A stretch of DNA of 30,964 nt from DATHGT01 sp035317605 (GCA_035317605.1 DATHGT010000054.1:1-30964); one strand, 5' to 3'; counted from the first letter of the stretch, positions 20,206 to 27,732 are shown. Made by a program: numbers and translations. Notes: generated by a model not told the origin, from the sequence alone.

Positions 20206-21054
20206 TCAGGAGACGCCGGCGCGGGCGCCCGTCCCGCGCACCCGCGAGGGGCGCGACGTTCCGCGCCCGAAGAGGAGGGTGCCGGCGACGAGCAAGTACC
20301 CCACGTAGGCCAGCGCCTCCAGGGCGGACGGGCGCGCCCGATAGCCCACCAGGCCGGCCAGGAATCCGCCGACGCCGCCACGGTCGCCGAGCAGGCGCGA
20401 GGTGTCCCACAGTATCGGAGAGCCGGGAAGCAGACCGAACGCCTCCAGCTTGCCGACGCCCGTGCTGAACAGGCCCGCCGCGACCAGCAGCAGCAGCACG
20501 GAGGTCACCGCGAAGAAGCGGGGCAGGCTCACGTGCCGGCCTCCGCGGAAGATGGCCCAGCCGAGCACCGCGGCCGTCGCGATGCCGAGCGCGCCGCCGG
20601 TGACGCCGCCCCAACCCGTCACGTTGGTTTGCGTCATCAGGCCCCACAGAAACAGCACGGTCTCGGCGCCCTCGCGAAAGACGCCGATGAACGCGATGGT
20701 GCCGATGACCCACACGCGGTGAACGGGACCCGCCTGCTCGAGGCGGCGCTGGACGTCGCTCTTGACCGACCGCGCGTGCTGCCGCATCCACCAGCCGTGC
20801 CACGTGAGCACGACGACGGCCACGAACACCACCGCGATCCCGATCGCATCGGGACCGAGATCGAGCAGCGGTCCAGACAGTACGCTCAGCGCGACGCCGA
20901 AAAGCACGCTCGCCACCGCGCCGAGGACGCCCCCCAACGTCACGTAACGGTAGTGGTCACGCGCGCCGACCTTGTCGAGGTACGTGTACACGATGCCGAG
21001 CAGGAGGGCAGCCTCGAAGGCCTCGCGCAGGGTGACGACGAAGGTGGCGCCCAT
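20206..21054 (-). CDS. FTR1-family iron permease
   Basis: Inner-membrane high-affinity iron permease of 282 residues with about seven hydrophobic segments. Both hallmark iron-binding REXXE motifs are present: REAFE at 10-14 in the first helix and REGAE at 127-131 in IGVFREGAETVLFLWGL. It takes up iron coupled to oxidation of Fe2+ in known systems (FTR1/EfeU/FetM). It follows the cupredoxin gene by 12 bases and shares its promoter. No EfeO M75 domain, EfeB peroxidase, multicopper oxidase or P19 gene is in view, so the oxidase partner is unknown. The cupredoxin is the only partner seen. Confidence 0.92.
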   Translation of the reverse strand: MGATFVVTLREAFEAALLLGIVYTYLDKVGARDHYRYVTLGGVLGAVASVLFGVALSVLSGPLLDLGPDAIGIAVVFVAVVVLTWHGWWMRQHARSVKSDVQRRLEQAGPVHRVWVIGTIAFIGVFREGAETVLFLWGLMTQTNVTGWGGVTGGALGIATAAVLGWAIFRGGRHVSLPRFFAVTSVLLLLVAAGLFSTGVGKLEAFGLLPGSPILWDTSRLLGDRGGVGGFLAGLVGYRARPSALEALAYVGYLLVAGTLLFGRGTSRPSRVRGTGARAGVS

Positions 21055-21066
21055 CCCGCGGTCCGG

Positions 21067-21405
21067 CTATTCGGCGACGATCCGGCCCTTGGCCGTCGCC
21101 TCGTGGTACTCGCCGATGAACGGATAGCTGCCGGCCTTGAGCGCCCGCACCCGGATCTTCAGCGTCTTGCCCCCGGGGATGACCTTTTCGATGCGCAGCT
21201 CCTTGCTCTCGAATTCCTCCGGGGTGGCGTCCTTGTTGGTGACCACGAGCACGAACGGCGTCCCCGCCTTCACCTTGATCACGTCCGGCTGGAACCGGTT
21301 CTTCTCGATGGTCACGGGAATTTCGAGGTCGTCCGCGGCGGCCGCCGCGACGGTCAAGACCAGACAGGTCAGCGCGAGCGGAAGAAGCGAGCGAATGAAT
21401 CGCAT
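21067..21405 (-). CDS. Periplasmic cupredoxin-like protein linked to FTR1
   Basis: A 112-residue secreted protein: signal peptide MRFIRSLLPLALTCLVLTVAAAAADD, then a single cupredoxin domain (IPVTIEKNRFQPDVIKVKAGTPFVLVVTNKD ... GSYPFIGEYHEATAKGRIVAE). The C-terminal loop keeps one His (GEYHEATAKG), but the Cys and Met of a type-1 copper site are absent, as in the cupredoxin-like proteins that accompany FTR1-type permeases. It may hand iron or electrons to the permease. ATG 21405 has GGAGG eight bases upstream; a TTG codon directly before it is a less likely start. Expression is probably iron-responsive, given the palindrome in its promoter. Confidence 0.85.
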   Translation of the reverse strand: MRFIRSLLPLALTCLVLTVAAAAADDLEIPVTIEKNRFQPDVIKVKAGTPFVLVVTNKDATPEEFESKELRIEKVIPGGKTLKIRVRALKAGSYPFIGEYHEATAKGRIVAE

Positions 21406-21446
21406 CAAAAAAGCCTCCGGTCGGAGTTGAGGGCTACGCGTCGTTT

Positions 21447-21481
21447 GGCGTTAGGGTTACCTAATGCCAGATGCTTGTCAA
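21447..21481 (-). promoter_or_regulatory. Promoter with DtxR-like palindrome for the cupredoxin-FTR1 unit
   Basis: On the minus strand a perfect -35 box TTGACA lies at 21481-21476. Beginning 7 bases downstream (21468-21447) is the dyad GGCATTAGG, TAAC, CCTAACGCC: nine-base arms that pair at eight positions plus one G-T, with a four-base spacer. It covers the place where the -10 box must lie. The half-site TTAGG/CCTAA is that of DtxR/IdeR boxes, but the known boxes have a longer spacer, so a related metalloregulator (MntR/DtxR family) is my inference. The dyad lies 42-63 bases before the cupredoxin ATG. Confidence 0.6.
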
Positions 21482-21918
21482 CCTGAAAATTGGCGGGCTT
21501 CGGAGGCGAGCAGGAGCAGAACGCGGGTGCGGCGGACGCTCACTCCCTCGGCGGCGTCGTGCCCCGGTCGCGCGATGACCAGGCGAAGTCCGTGGCGGGC
21601 CGTCACCAGGACCAGGTCGGCCTCGCGCCCGTGGACGAACCACGCCCGATCTCCGGGCCGCAGTCCACGGCTCACCAGGAACGTGGTGATCGCCGAAAGC
21701 GGGCGCCACCCCAGGCGCAGCCGAAGGATCAGCGCGCCGGCCAGGAGCAGGCCGGCCGCCACCATCATGGCGGCCGGCGCGGGTACGCCGGGAACGAGCG
21801 CGGTCAGCGCGAGCAGCAGCACGAGCCATCCGAGGAGCGCATCGCCGCAGCGGAGCCAGCGCAGCCGGGTCATCCAGCGCCCGATTCCCACGGGCAGCGG
21901 TCGGATCGGAGTGGTCAC
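21478..21918 (-). CDS. Small membrane protein of unknown function
   Basis: A 146-residue protein if started at GTG 21918, or 131 residues from ATG 21873; neither has a clear Shine-Dalgarno. It has two adjacent hydrophobic stretches (DALLGWLVLLLALTALVPGV and AAMMVAAGLLLAGALILRLRLG), then a soluble basic tail with FLVSRGLRPGDRAWFVHGREADLVLVTARHGLRLVIARPG. I do not recognise the family. Its stop codon overlaps the -35 box of the iron-uptake promoter downstream, but nothing else links it to iron. It reads as a genuine gene by its consistent hydropathy, though the call is weaker than for its neighbours. Confidence 0.5.
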   Translation of the reverse strand: MTTPIRPLPVGIGRWMTRLRWLRCGDALLGWLVLLLALTALVPGVPAPAAMMVAAGLLLAGALILRLRLGWRPLSAITTFLVSRGLRPGDRAWFVHGREADLVLVTARHGLRLVIARPGHDAAEGVSVRRTRVLLLLASEARQFSG

Positions 21919-22050
21919 ACGCTGAATGTACCGTCACCCCGACCCCGCGCGAAACTCCCGGGACAACGCGCGGGTTGCCCGAAAGACCGCGCTCGGTGCT
22001 ATATAGACGGAGACGCGCGAAGGTCAAGCCCGGTCCCGGAGGTCCACGGC

Positions 22051-22311
22051 ATGGCAAACGACATCACCGCCCCCCTGCGCAGAGCGCTCGGCAGCCTCAC
22101 CTCGCAACGAGAGCGGCTCGATCGACAGATCTCAGCCATTGAAACCGCGCTCGGCGCGCTGGGAGGCCGTTCATCCCCGGCAGCCGGCGTTCGTCGCGGC
22201 CGACGAACGATGAGCCCCGCCGCCAGGCGAGCGATCGGCCGGCGCATGAAGCTGTACTGGGCCAAGCGCAAGGCCGATGCCGCCCGCGGCAAGGCGAAGG
22301 GGTCCAAGTAG
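22051..22311 (+). CDS. Small basic protein with coiled-coil N-terminus, possible nucleic-acid binder
   Basis: An 86-residue protein. Residues 5-36 form an amphipathic or coiled-coil stretch (APLRRALGSLTSQRERLDRQISAIETALGAL). The rest is strongly basic: RRGRRTMSPAARRAIGRRMKLYWAKRKADAARGKAKGSK. The segment TMSPAARRAIGRRMKLYWAKRKA recalls the 'mSpeARarIaaAqraRWA' motif seen in small bacterial proteins and, loosely, NUMOD3-type helix-turn-helix segments; this is from memory. GGAGG lies upstream of ATG 22051 at good spacing. It is followed by the AMP-ligase gene after six bases, which suggests co-transcription. DNA or RNA binding is inference from charge and motif. Confidence 0.7.
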   Translation: MANDITAPLRRALGSLTSQRERLDRQISAIETALGALGGRSSPAAGVRRGRRTMSPAARRAIGRRMKLYWAKRKADAARGKAKGSK

Positions 22312-22317
22312 GTCGGG

Positions 22318-23754
22318 ATGGCCTCGGGCCCGAGCCACGCGCGCCGGCAGGAGACACGCGCGCGCTGGCTCGGCACGCTGGCCAAGCATCGTCGCGAGTT
22401 CTCGGCGCCGGCGCACGCGCGTCACTGGGCGCCGAGCCTCGAGACGTGTTCGCGTGACGAGCTGCGATCGATCCAGAACGACAAGCTGTCCGCCCTCACT
22501 CCCTTCCTCTACGAGAACAGCGACTTCTACCGTCGCCGGTTCGACCGTCTCGGGCTCGTGCCGTCGGACATCCAGTCGGTGGACGATCTGTCGAAATGGC
22601 CCCTCGTGGACAAGACCGAGATGATGGCCGACGCCGCCGAGCACCCGCCGTACGGGACCTACACGACCATGACCGAGGAGGTCTGGGCCGACCGCGGCTG
22701 GATGATGTTCTCGTCGTCGGGCTCGACGGGCGCGCCGCGGGTGTTCCGGTATTCCCAGATCGATCGCGAATACTGGGCGTGGGCCAACGCGCGCGCGCTG
22801 CACAGCATGGGCGTGGCCCGCGGCGACTCCGTGCTGGCCATCGCCGGATTCGGGCCGCACGTGTTCGTCTGGGGCATGGTGGCCGCGCTGTTCCACATGG
22901 GCATTCCTGTGTTGCCGGGCGGCGGCATGGACGCTCGCGCGCGGGCCAACGTCATCGCCCGCTTCGCGCCGACCGTGATCGCGTGCACGCCGTCGTATGC
23001 GCTCTATCTCGGGCGCGCCATGCAGGGACTGGGACTCGACCCGGCGGCCAGCGCCGTCCGCACCGTCATCGTGGGCGGTGAGCCCGCGCTGGGCATCGAG
23101 GCGACGCGTCAGAGGCTGGCCACCCTGTGGGGCGCGCGCATCGTGGAATTCTACGGCTGCACCGAGGCCTCGCCGCACTGCGGCGGCTACTCGTGCGCCG
23201 AGTCGGTGAACGGACGCGGAGTCTCGTCTCACCTGATGGACGACGTGCAGATCTGGGAGCTCGTCGATCCCGAGACGCGAACACCGGTGACCGCCGGCCG
23301 GCGCGGGCTCACCGTCTGCACCAACCTCAACTCGGAGAGCTCACCACAGCTGCGTTTCCTGGTCGGCGACTACACCACGTTCGACGAGGCCGCGTGCGCG
23401 TGCGGCCGCACGCACGTGCGGGCGCTCGGTGCGTTCACCGGGCGGGCCGACGACCTCATCGTGCTGCGCGGCATCAAGATGTTCCCTTCCCAGGTGGAGC
23501 AGGCCGTGCGGACGGTGCCGGGCGTGGGCGACGAGTTCGAGATCGTGCTGTCCACGCGCGCGGACGGCCTGGACGTCATGACCGTGCGCGTCGAGCATCC
23601 TACGCACGCGGCGCCGGCGAGCGTCGCCGAGCGGATCGCGGGCGAGCTTCGCACGCGATGTGAGGTGCGCGCCGACGTCGAAGTGCTCCGACCCGACACG
23701 CTGGCCAAGACGGAATTCAAGGCCAAGCGCGTCCGCGATGAACGGAAGGTGTAG
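22318..23754 (+). CDS. PaaK-like AMP-forming CoA ligase
   Basis: Adenylate-forming enzyme of 478 residues related to phenylacetate-CoA ligase. It would activate a carboxylic acid with ATP and load it on CoA. The order of motifs is family-typical: the N-terminal SIQNDKLSALTPFLYENSDFYRRRF, the phosphate-binding loop FSSSGSTGAPRV (131-142), FYGCTEASPH (278-287), a cluster CACGRTH (360-366), FTGRADDLIVLRGIKMFPSQVEQ (373-395), and a C-terminal AKTEFKAKRV with candidate catalytic lysines. The CACGRTH pattern is common in PaaK-type proteins. The substrate cannot be told. It is sandwiched between a small basic protein and a secreted beta-propeller, an unusual setting; no phenylacetate or thioesterase genes are near. 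Confidence 0.88.
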   Translation: MASGPSHARRQETRARWLGTLAKHRREFSAPAHARHWAPSLETCSRDELRSIQNDKLSALTPFLYENSDFYRRRFDRLGLVPSDIQSVDDLSKWPLVDKTEMMADAAEHPPYGTYTTMTEEVWADRGWMMFSSSGSTGAPRVFRYSQIDREYWAWANARALHSMGVARGDSVLAIAGFGPHVFVWGMVAALFHMGIPVLPGGGMDARARANVIARFAPTVIACTPSYALYLGRAMQGLGLDPAASAVRTVIVGGEPALGIEATRQRLATLWGARIVEFYGCTEASPHCGGYSCAESVNGRGVSSHLMDDVQIWELVDPETRTPVTAGRRGLTVCTNLNSESSPQLRFLVGDYTTFDEAACACGRTHVRALGAFTGRADDLIVLRGIKMFPSQVEQAVRTVPGVGDEFEIVLSTRADGLDVMTVRVEHPTHAAPASVAERIAGELRTRCEVRADVEVLRPDTLAKTEFKAKRVRDERKV

Positions 23755-23756
23755 CG

Positions 23757-24800
23757 ATGCGAAGTCGACTGATCGGTTCGGTGGTGCTGGTCGTGCTGGC
23801 ATCGCTGTTCCCCGCGGCGCCCGCCGGGGCGGACGTCACGCTGCCGCGGGGGTTCACGGCGACCCTCTACGCCAGCGGTGACGGGTTCGACGCCGGCGGC
23901 GTGACGAGCGCGGGCGGGTTTCCCACCACGACCACCATGGCGTTCGATCAGGCCGGCATGCTCCACCTGGCGCGAACGGGCCGGCGATACGCGGGCGGCG
24001 AGATCGACGACCTGTGGCCGGTCTATCGGGTGCCCGCGGGCGGAGCGCGGCTCACCCCGGCCACCGAGCGGCGCTTCCTCTACGGTCCGCCGCTCTGGAG
24101 TCCTCAGGTGTCGGCCGGGCGCGCCGGACGCGACGTCTTCGTCACCTCGTTCGATCGCGACCGTTCGCTCGGCGTGTTGTATCGCCTGGTGGACGGGCGC
24201 ACCGAGCTCCTGGCCGGAGGAACGCCCCCGGCGGGAACGCCGCCTCAGCTCGGCCAGCCGGAGGCCGTCGCCGCCGACTCCGCGGGAAACATCTACGTGG
24301 CCGATCGCCTGCGCGGGGTCGTGGTGAAGCTCGACGCCTCGGGCCGCGTCGTCGATCCTCGCTACGTCACGGTGGGGCGGCCACGTCTCCTCGCCGTGAA
24401 CGACACCGATCACCTGTGGATCGGCGCCGACGCCAACAACGAGGCCCCGTGGACGCGGGGTCCGGGTGAGATCTGGAAGGTGAATCCGCGGGGTGGGGCG
24501 ACGCGTGTCCTGAGCGGACCGCAACTCTCCGGGATGGCATTCGGACCCGGCGGTCGTCTCTTCATCGCCGATCGCCTGGCCGCCAAGATCTTCTTCATCA
24601 CCCCCGACGGCGCCGTCGTCGACTTCGCCGCGTTCACCGACAACGACGCGCCCCGCACGCTGTGCTTCGCCCCGGTGACGCCGGAGACGCGCCAGGCGGG
24701 AATCGCCGGTGACCTGTTCGTGGTCGCCATCCGCCGCGGCACGTTCCGGCTCAACGAAGTGATCCGGATCACCGGCCCCTTCGAAGAGCTGTCGAAGTAA
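23757..24800 (+). CDS. Secreted NHL/SMP-30-like beta-propeller protein
   Basis: A 347-residue exported protein with signal peptide MRSRLIGSVVLVVLASLFPAAPAGA. Repeated blade-like units are visible: GQPEAVAADSAGNIYVADRLRGVVVKLDASGRV, LSGMAFGPGGRLFIADRLAAKIFFITPDGAVV and a final GDLFVVAIRRGTFRLNEVIRITG. The 'G.i.vAD.....v..l...G' rhythm is that of NHL or SMP-30/gluconolactonase-like propellers. It may bind a ligand or hydrolyse a lactone; no catalytic residues can be pinned down. The ATG comes two bases after the AMP-ligase stop, so they are co-transcribed. It ends 10 bases from the convergent DUF3309 gene. Confidence 0.8.
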   Translation: MRSRLIGSVVLVVLASLFPAAPAGADVTLPRGFTATLYASGDGFDAGGVTSAGGFPTTTTMAFDQAGMLHLARTGRRYAGGEIDDLWPVYRVPAGGARLTPATERRFLYGPPLWSPQVSAGRAGRDVFVTSFDRDRSLGVLYRLVDGRTELLAGGTPPAGTPPQLGQPEAVAADSAGNIYVADRLRGVVVKLDASGRVVDPRYVTVGRPRLLAVNDTDHLWIGADANNEAPWTRGPGEIWKVNPRGGATRVLSGPQLSGMAFGPGGRLFIADRLAAKIFFITPDGAVVDFAAFTDNDAPRTLCFAPVTPETRQAGIAGDLFVVAIRRGTFRLNEVIRITGPFEELSK

Positions 24801-24825
24801 CCGGCCGTCGTCAGAGTCTGCCGGT
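24800..24825. terminator. Possible bidirectional hairpin between convergent genes
   Basis: ACCGGC (24800-24805) and GCCGGT (24820-24825) form a six-base stem with a 14-base loop across the ends of two convergent genes. There is no T run, so it is at best a weak or Rho-assisted terminator. Confidence 0.25.
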
Positions 24826-24963
24826 CAGCACCAGGACGATCAGAATCAGCAGGATCAGGCCGAGGCCGCCGCTCGGGAAGTAGCCCCAACCGGAGCTGTA
24901 CGGCCACGTGGGGAGCGCTCCGACCAGCAGCAGGATCAGGATGACGAGAAGGATTGTGCTCAT
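24811..24963 (-). CDS. DUF3309 small membrane peptide
   Basis: A 50-residue hydrophobic protein, MSTILLVILILLLVGALPTW onward, with a central YSSGWGYFPSGGLGLILLI and a second hydrophobic helix ending VLTGRL. This two-helix layout with a WPYSSGWGY-like turn is the DUF3309 family, common in proteobacteria and relatives, of unknown function and often stress-linked. AGGAGAGGT lies just upstream of ATG 24963. It stands alone between a convergent propeller gene and a divergent oxidase. Confidence 0.85.
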   Translation of the reverse strand: MSTILLVILILLLVGALPTWPYSSGWGYFPSGGLGLILLILIVLVLTGRL

Positions 24964-25090
24964 GACACCTCTCCTTCGGGGGCTCGCCTCAAGCAGCGAC
25001 GCCGTCCCAGAATTACTTTCTCGGAGCAAGTGACATACCACCCATCGGGCTCTTGCCTCGGGGCCGGGTGACACCGTAAGCTTCCCGACC

Positions 25091-26128
25091 ATGGCAAACA
25101 ATTTCGTCACGCTTCCCGAGATCCGACGTGTCGCCCGCAAACGCCTGTCCCGCGACGTCTGGAACTTCGGCGCCGGCGGATCGGAGACCGAGACCTCGAT
25201 GCGGCGCAATCGCCGCGCCCTCGATCGGTTGGCCATCCGCCAGGACGTGCTCGTCGACGTCCGCGAGATCGACCTCACCACGACGTTCCTCGGCGTCCCG
25301 CTCTCGATGCCGGTGATGGTCGCGCCCATGGGAGGTCTCGTGCTCTTCCATCACCAGGGCGACGTCGAGATGGCGCGCGGAGCCTCGACGGCGGACACGC
25401 TGGTCGCGCTCAGCGGGGCCACCGGCTGGCCGGTGGAGGACGTGGCGAAGGCGGGCCCCGGGCCGAAGCTCTTCCAGCTCTATCACCACGGCGACCGCAC
25501 ATGGGTGGCCGACTTGCTCGCGCGGGTGGAGGCGTCGGGCTACATCTCGGTGTGCCTCACCGTCGACACCCAGCTCTATAGCCGCCGCGAGCGCGACATC
25601 GTCAACCGCTACAGCCCGCGGCAGGCGATGTCGGTCGCCCCCAATCCGCGCGGACCGGATTCGACCTACCCGGCGCGGCTCACCTGGGCCGACGTCGAGT
25701 GGCTGAAGAAAACGACGAAGCTACCCGTCGGCCTCAAGGGCATCATGACCGCGCGCGACGCCAAGCGCGCCGTCGACGCCGGCGTGCAGGTCATTTGGGT
25801 GTCGAACCACGGCGGGCGTCAGCTCGACCACACCCAGGCCACCATCGACGCGCTGCCGGCCATCGTCGACGCGGTGGCGGGGCGGGCCGCCATCGCGATC
25901 GATGGCGGATTCCGCCGCGGTACCGACGTGATCAAGGCCGTCGCGCTCGGCGCCAACGTGGTGGCGATGGGGCGCGCGATCCTCTGGGGGCTCGCCGCCG
26001 ACGGTGCCGACGGCGTGGCCGCGGCCCTCGACATCCTCCGTCAGGAGCTGCGCACGTCCCTGGGCCTCTGCGGCCAGACGAGCGTCAAGAACCTGCGCCC
26101 CGACTCGATCCTTCGCGTCGACTACTGA
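25091..26128 (+). CDS. FMN-dependent alpha-hydroxy acid oxidase/dehydrogenase
   Basis: TIM-barrel flavoenzyme of 345 residues that oxidises an L-2-hydroxy acid (lactate, glycolate, mandelate or similar) to the 2-oxo acid. The order of motifs is full length: VWNFGAGGSETETSMRRNR near the N-terminus, VMVAPMGG (FMN contact), FQLYHHGD, LTVDTQLYSRRERD, LPVGLKGIMTARDA with the FMN-binding Lys, the catalytic base His240 in VSNHGGRQLDHTQATIDALP, then IAIDGGFRRGTDVIKAVALGANVVAMGRAILWG for the phosphate. No transporter or FAD-linked subunit is nearby to suggest a substrate. The usual 'FL.GLYG' tail is replaced by TSLGLCGQTSVKNLRPDSI. Confidence 0.93.
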   Translation: MANNFVTLPEIRRVARKRLSRDVWNFGAGGSETETSMRRNRRALDRLAIRQDVLVDVREIDLTTTFLGVPLSMPVMVAPMGGLVLFHHQGDVEMARGASTADTLVALSGATGWPVEDVAKAGPGPKLFQLYHHGDRTWVADLLARVEASGYISVCLTVDTQLYSRRERDIVNRYSPRQAMSVAPNPRGPDSTYPARLTWADVEWLKKTTKLPVGLKGIMTARDAKRAVDAGVQVIWVSNHGGRQLDHTQATIDALPAIVDAVAGRAAIAIDGGFRRGTDVIKAVALGANVVAMGRAILWGLAADGADGVAAALDILRQELRTSLGLCGQTSVKNLRPDSILRVDY

Positions 26129-26145
26129 TCGCGCCGACTCAGTAG
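26122..26145. terminator. Inverted repeat made by two convergent stop codons
   Basis: CTACTGA (26122-26128) and TCAGTAG (26139-26145) form a perfect seven-base stem with a ten-base loop. Each arm is the Tyr-TGA end of a convergent gene, so either transcript can fold. No T run follows; a terminator role is possible but weak. Confidence 0.3.
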
Positions 26146-26873
26146 GACGTGCAGCCGCTGAAGTTCGTCCCGGCGTCGCGCCGATAGGCCCCGCCGCAGA
26201 ACGGAGACGGCGTGGTCGTGATGACGATCACCGTGGCGGGCGACGCCGCGGGCGAGACGATCACGGGCGCCGGCGGAGGCGTGACGACCACGGCCGGCGG
26301 TTGGGCAACCACGGCCGGCGGCGGAACGATCACCACCGGCGGCGGTCCCGCCGGCATCTGGGCGATTCTCGAGTGGATGTCGTAGGCCAACCGCTGGTGC
26401 TCCTGGATCGTCGCCAGCGTCTTCGCCGCCCACGCCCGCACCTCGGGGTCCTGACCTTCGCGGGCCTCGCGCGTGAACGCCGCGAGGTCGTGCTGATGGT
26501 CCCTCATCATGTCGGTCATGTACGCCTGATCGAATGCCAGCCCCGACATCGTGCTCAGCCGTTCCATCGCGGCGCGATGAGAAGGACCCATCTCACGTGG
26601 CAGGTTCAAGCCCTTGCGCTGGGCGAGCTGCATCAGCTCCTGGTTGGCGGCGCCGTGGTCGGTCGCCATACGCTGGCCGAACTGACGAACGCCGTCGCTG
26701 GCCGCGCGCTGAGCGGCCAGCCGCCCCATTTCGACCTCCGCGATGCCTCCCCGCGCGGCCTCGATCATGAATTGCCCGTCCGATGCGGGCAGCCCCATCT
26801 GCGCCGGAACGATGTTGGCCTGCGCGACGACGAGGGCGAGGGCGGCGACCGCCGCCAGGAACATCTTCTTCAT
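26139..26873 (-). CDS. DUF4142 secreted protein with Pro/Val-rich tail
   Basis: A 244-residue exported protein. A signal peptide (MKKMFLAAVAALALVVAQANIVPAQ) is followed by a DUF4142 four-helix domain (about 30-170): DGQFMIEAARGGIAEVEMGRLAAQRAASDGVRQFGQRMATDHGAAN, then AYMTDMMRDHQHDLAAF and TLATIQEHQRLA. The His residues of MATDHGAAN and MRDHQHD resemble the ferritin-like/DUF305-type positions. A tail of PPPVVIVPPPAVVAQPPAVVV type and a Cys-bearing end (FCGGAYRRDAGTNFSGCTSY) follow, unusual for the family. AAGGGG lies upstream of ATG 26873. Role unknown; the family often goes with envelope stress. Confidence 0.88.
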   Translation of the reverse strand: MKKMFLAAVAALALVVAQANIVPAQMGLPASDGQFMIEAARGGIAEVEMGRLAAQRAASDGVRQFGQRMATDHGAANQELMQLAQRKGLNLPREMGPSHRAAMERLSTMSGLAFDQAYMTDMMRDHQHDLAAFTREAREGQDPEVRAWAAKTLATIQEHQRLAYDIHSRIAQMPAGPPPVVIVPPPAVVAQPPAVVVTPPPAPVIVSPAASPATVIVITTTPSPFCGGAYRRDAGTNFSGCTSY

Positions 26874-26977
26874 GATGGTCCCCTTGTTTCAGACGTTGGC
26901 TCGTCGGCACGGCCGACGGTGTTGGCTGACGCAAGCGGAGTGCCGCCGAGTTACGATCGATCCACGAGGAGGACCGT

Positions 26978-27322
26978 ATGGGGACGCTAGCCCAGGAACG
27001 TTGCGTCGCGTGCCGCGCCGATACCCCGCGAATGACCGCCGAGCAGATCGACGCCCTGAAGCGCGAGATGCCCGAGTGGTCGGTGGTCGAGCGCGACGGC
27101 ATCCCGCGGCTCGAGCGCGTGTTCACGTTCGCGAACTTCGTCGACGCCCTGGCCTTCACCAACGCGGTGGGCGCGCTGGCCGAGGCGGAAGGGCACCATC
27201 CCGCCCTCACCACCGAATGGGGCCGCGTGACCGTCGGCTGGTGGACCCACGCGATCGCCGGCCTTCACCGCAACGACTTCGTCATGGCGGCGAAGACCGG
27301 CGAGCGCTACGCCGGCCGGTGA
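26978..27322 (+). CDS. Pterin-4a-carbinolamine dehydratase
   Basis: Small cytoplasmic enzyme of 114 residues that dehydrates 4a-hydroxytetrahydropterin in recycling of the pterin cofactor. The signature is present: GHHPALTTEWGRVTVGWWTH with His73, His74 and Pro75, His91, and Asp100 in LHRNDF. An N-terminal CVAC (9-12) is common in bacterial members. A perfect GAGGAGG six bases before ATG 26978 settles the start. No pterin-dependent hydroxylase is nearby; an alternative moonlighting role in molybdopterin or regulation has been proposed for bacterial members. It ends 13 bases from a convergent gene. Confidence 0.93.
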   Translation: MGTLAQERCVACRADTPRMTAEQIDALKREMPEWSVVERDGIPRLERVFTFANFVDALAFTNAVGALAEAEGHHPALTTEWGRVTVGWWTHAIAGLHRNDFVMAAKTGERYAGR

Positions 27323-27328
27323 CCGGCC
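27314..27328. terminator. GC-rich hairpin over the dehydratase stop
   Basis: GGCCGG (27314-27319) and CCGGCC (27323-27328) enclose the TGA stop codon as a three-base loop between two convergent genes. The stem is strong, but no T run follows, so only weak or Rho-assisted termination is supported. Confidence 0.3.
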
Positions 27329-27335
27329 TCGGGGA

Positions 27336-27623
27336 TCAGCAGTTGGCCGCGTCGCGCAGATTCGCCTCGATGCGGTCGCCGACCTTGAAGTCGCGGATCA
27401 TCTCAGGCGAGGCCTGGAACTCGTGCGTCTTGCCGTCGCCGGTCTTGACGCTGATCTTGTGCTGCGTCGCGTCCACGTTGGTGACCTGACCTGCGACCTT
27501 CTGGGGGGCGCCGGCCTTCGCCGCCTCGCACCCGCTCTTCGGAGCCGACTGCCCCAGCGCGATCCCCGCCCACAGCACGGCCCCGGCGACGGCGGCCGCC
27601 GACACGCTCACCAATGTCTTCAT
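27336..27623 (-). CDS. Small secreted protein, OB/KOW-like, unknown function
   Basis: A 95-residue exported protein: signal peptide MKTLVSVSAAAVAGAVLWAGIALG, cleaved near GQSA, then a mature domain of about 70 residues, KVAGQVTNVDATQHKISVKTGDGKTHEFQASPEMIRDFKVGDRIEANLR. The strand-turn pattern (VxGxVTxVDxxxxxIxVKTxDGKTHxFxA ... FKVGDRIEA) is that of small beta-barrel periplasmic proteins such as OB-like folds. Two cysteines (32 and the last residue, 95) could form a disulfide. GGAGGAGA lies upstream of ATG 27623. No function can be assigned; neighbours give no clue. Confidence 0.75.
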   Translation of the reverse strand: MKTLVSVSAAAVAGAVLWAGIALGQSAPKSGCEAAKAGAPQKVAGQVTNVDATQHKISVKTGDGKTHEFQASPEMIRDFKVGDRIEANLRDAANC

Positions 27624-27732
27624 GACTGTCTCTCCTCCACAGTTGCACTGCGAGTAGCGAACGTCTTTTACACTCGCAGCGATGATGTCGAATCCCGTTT
27701 CACGAGTGCAATCCCGATACCCGCGGGAACGC

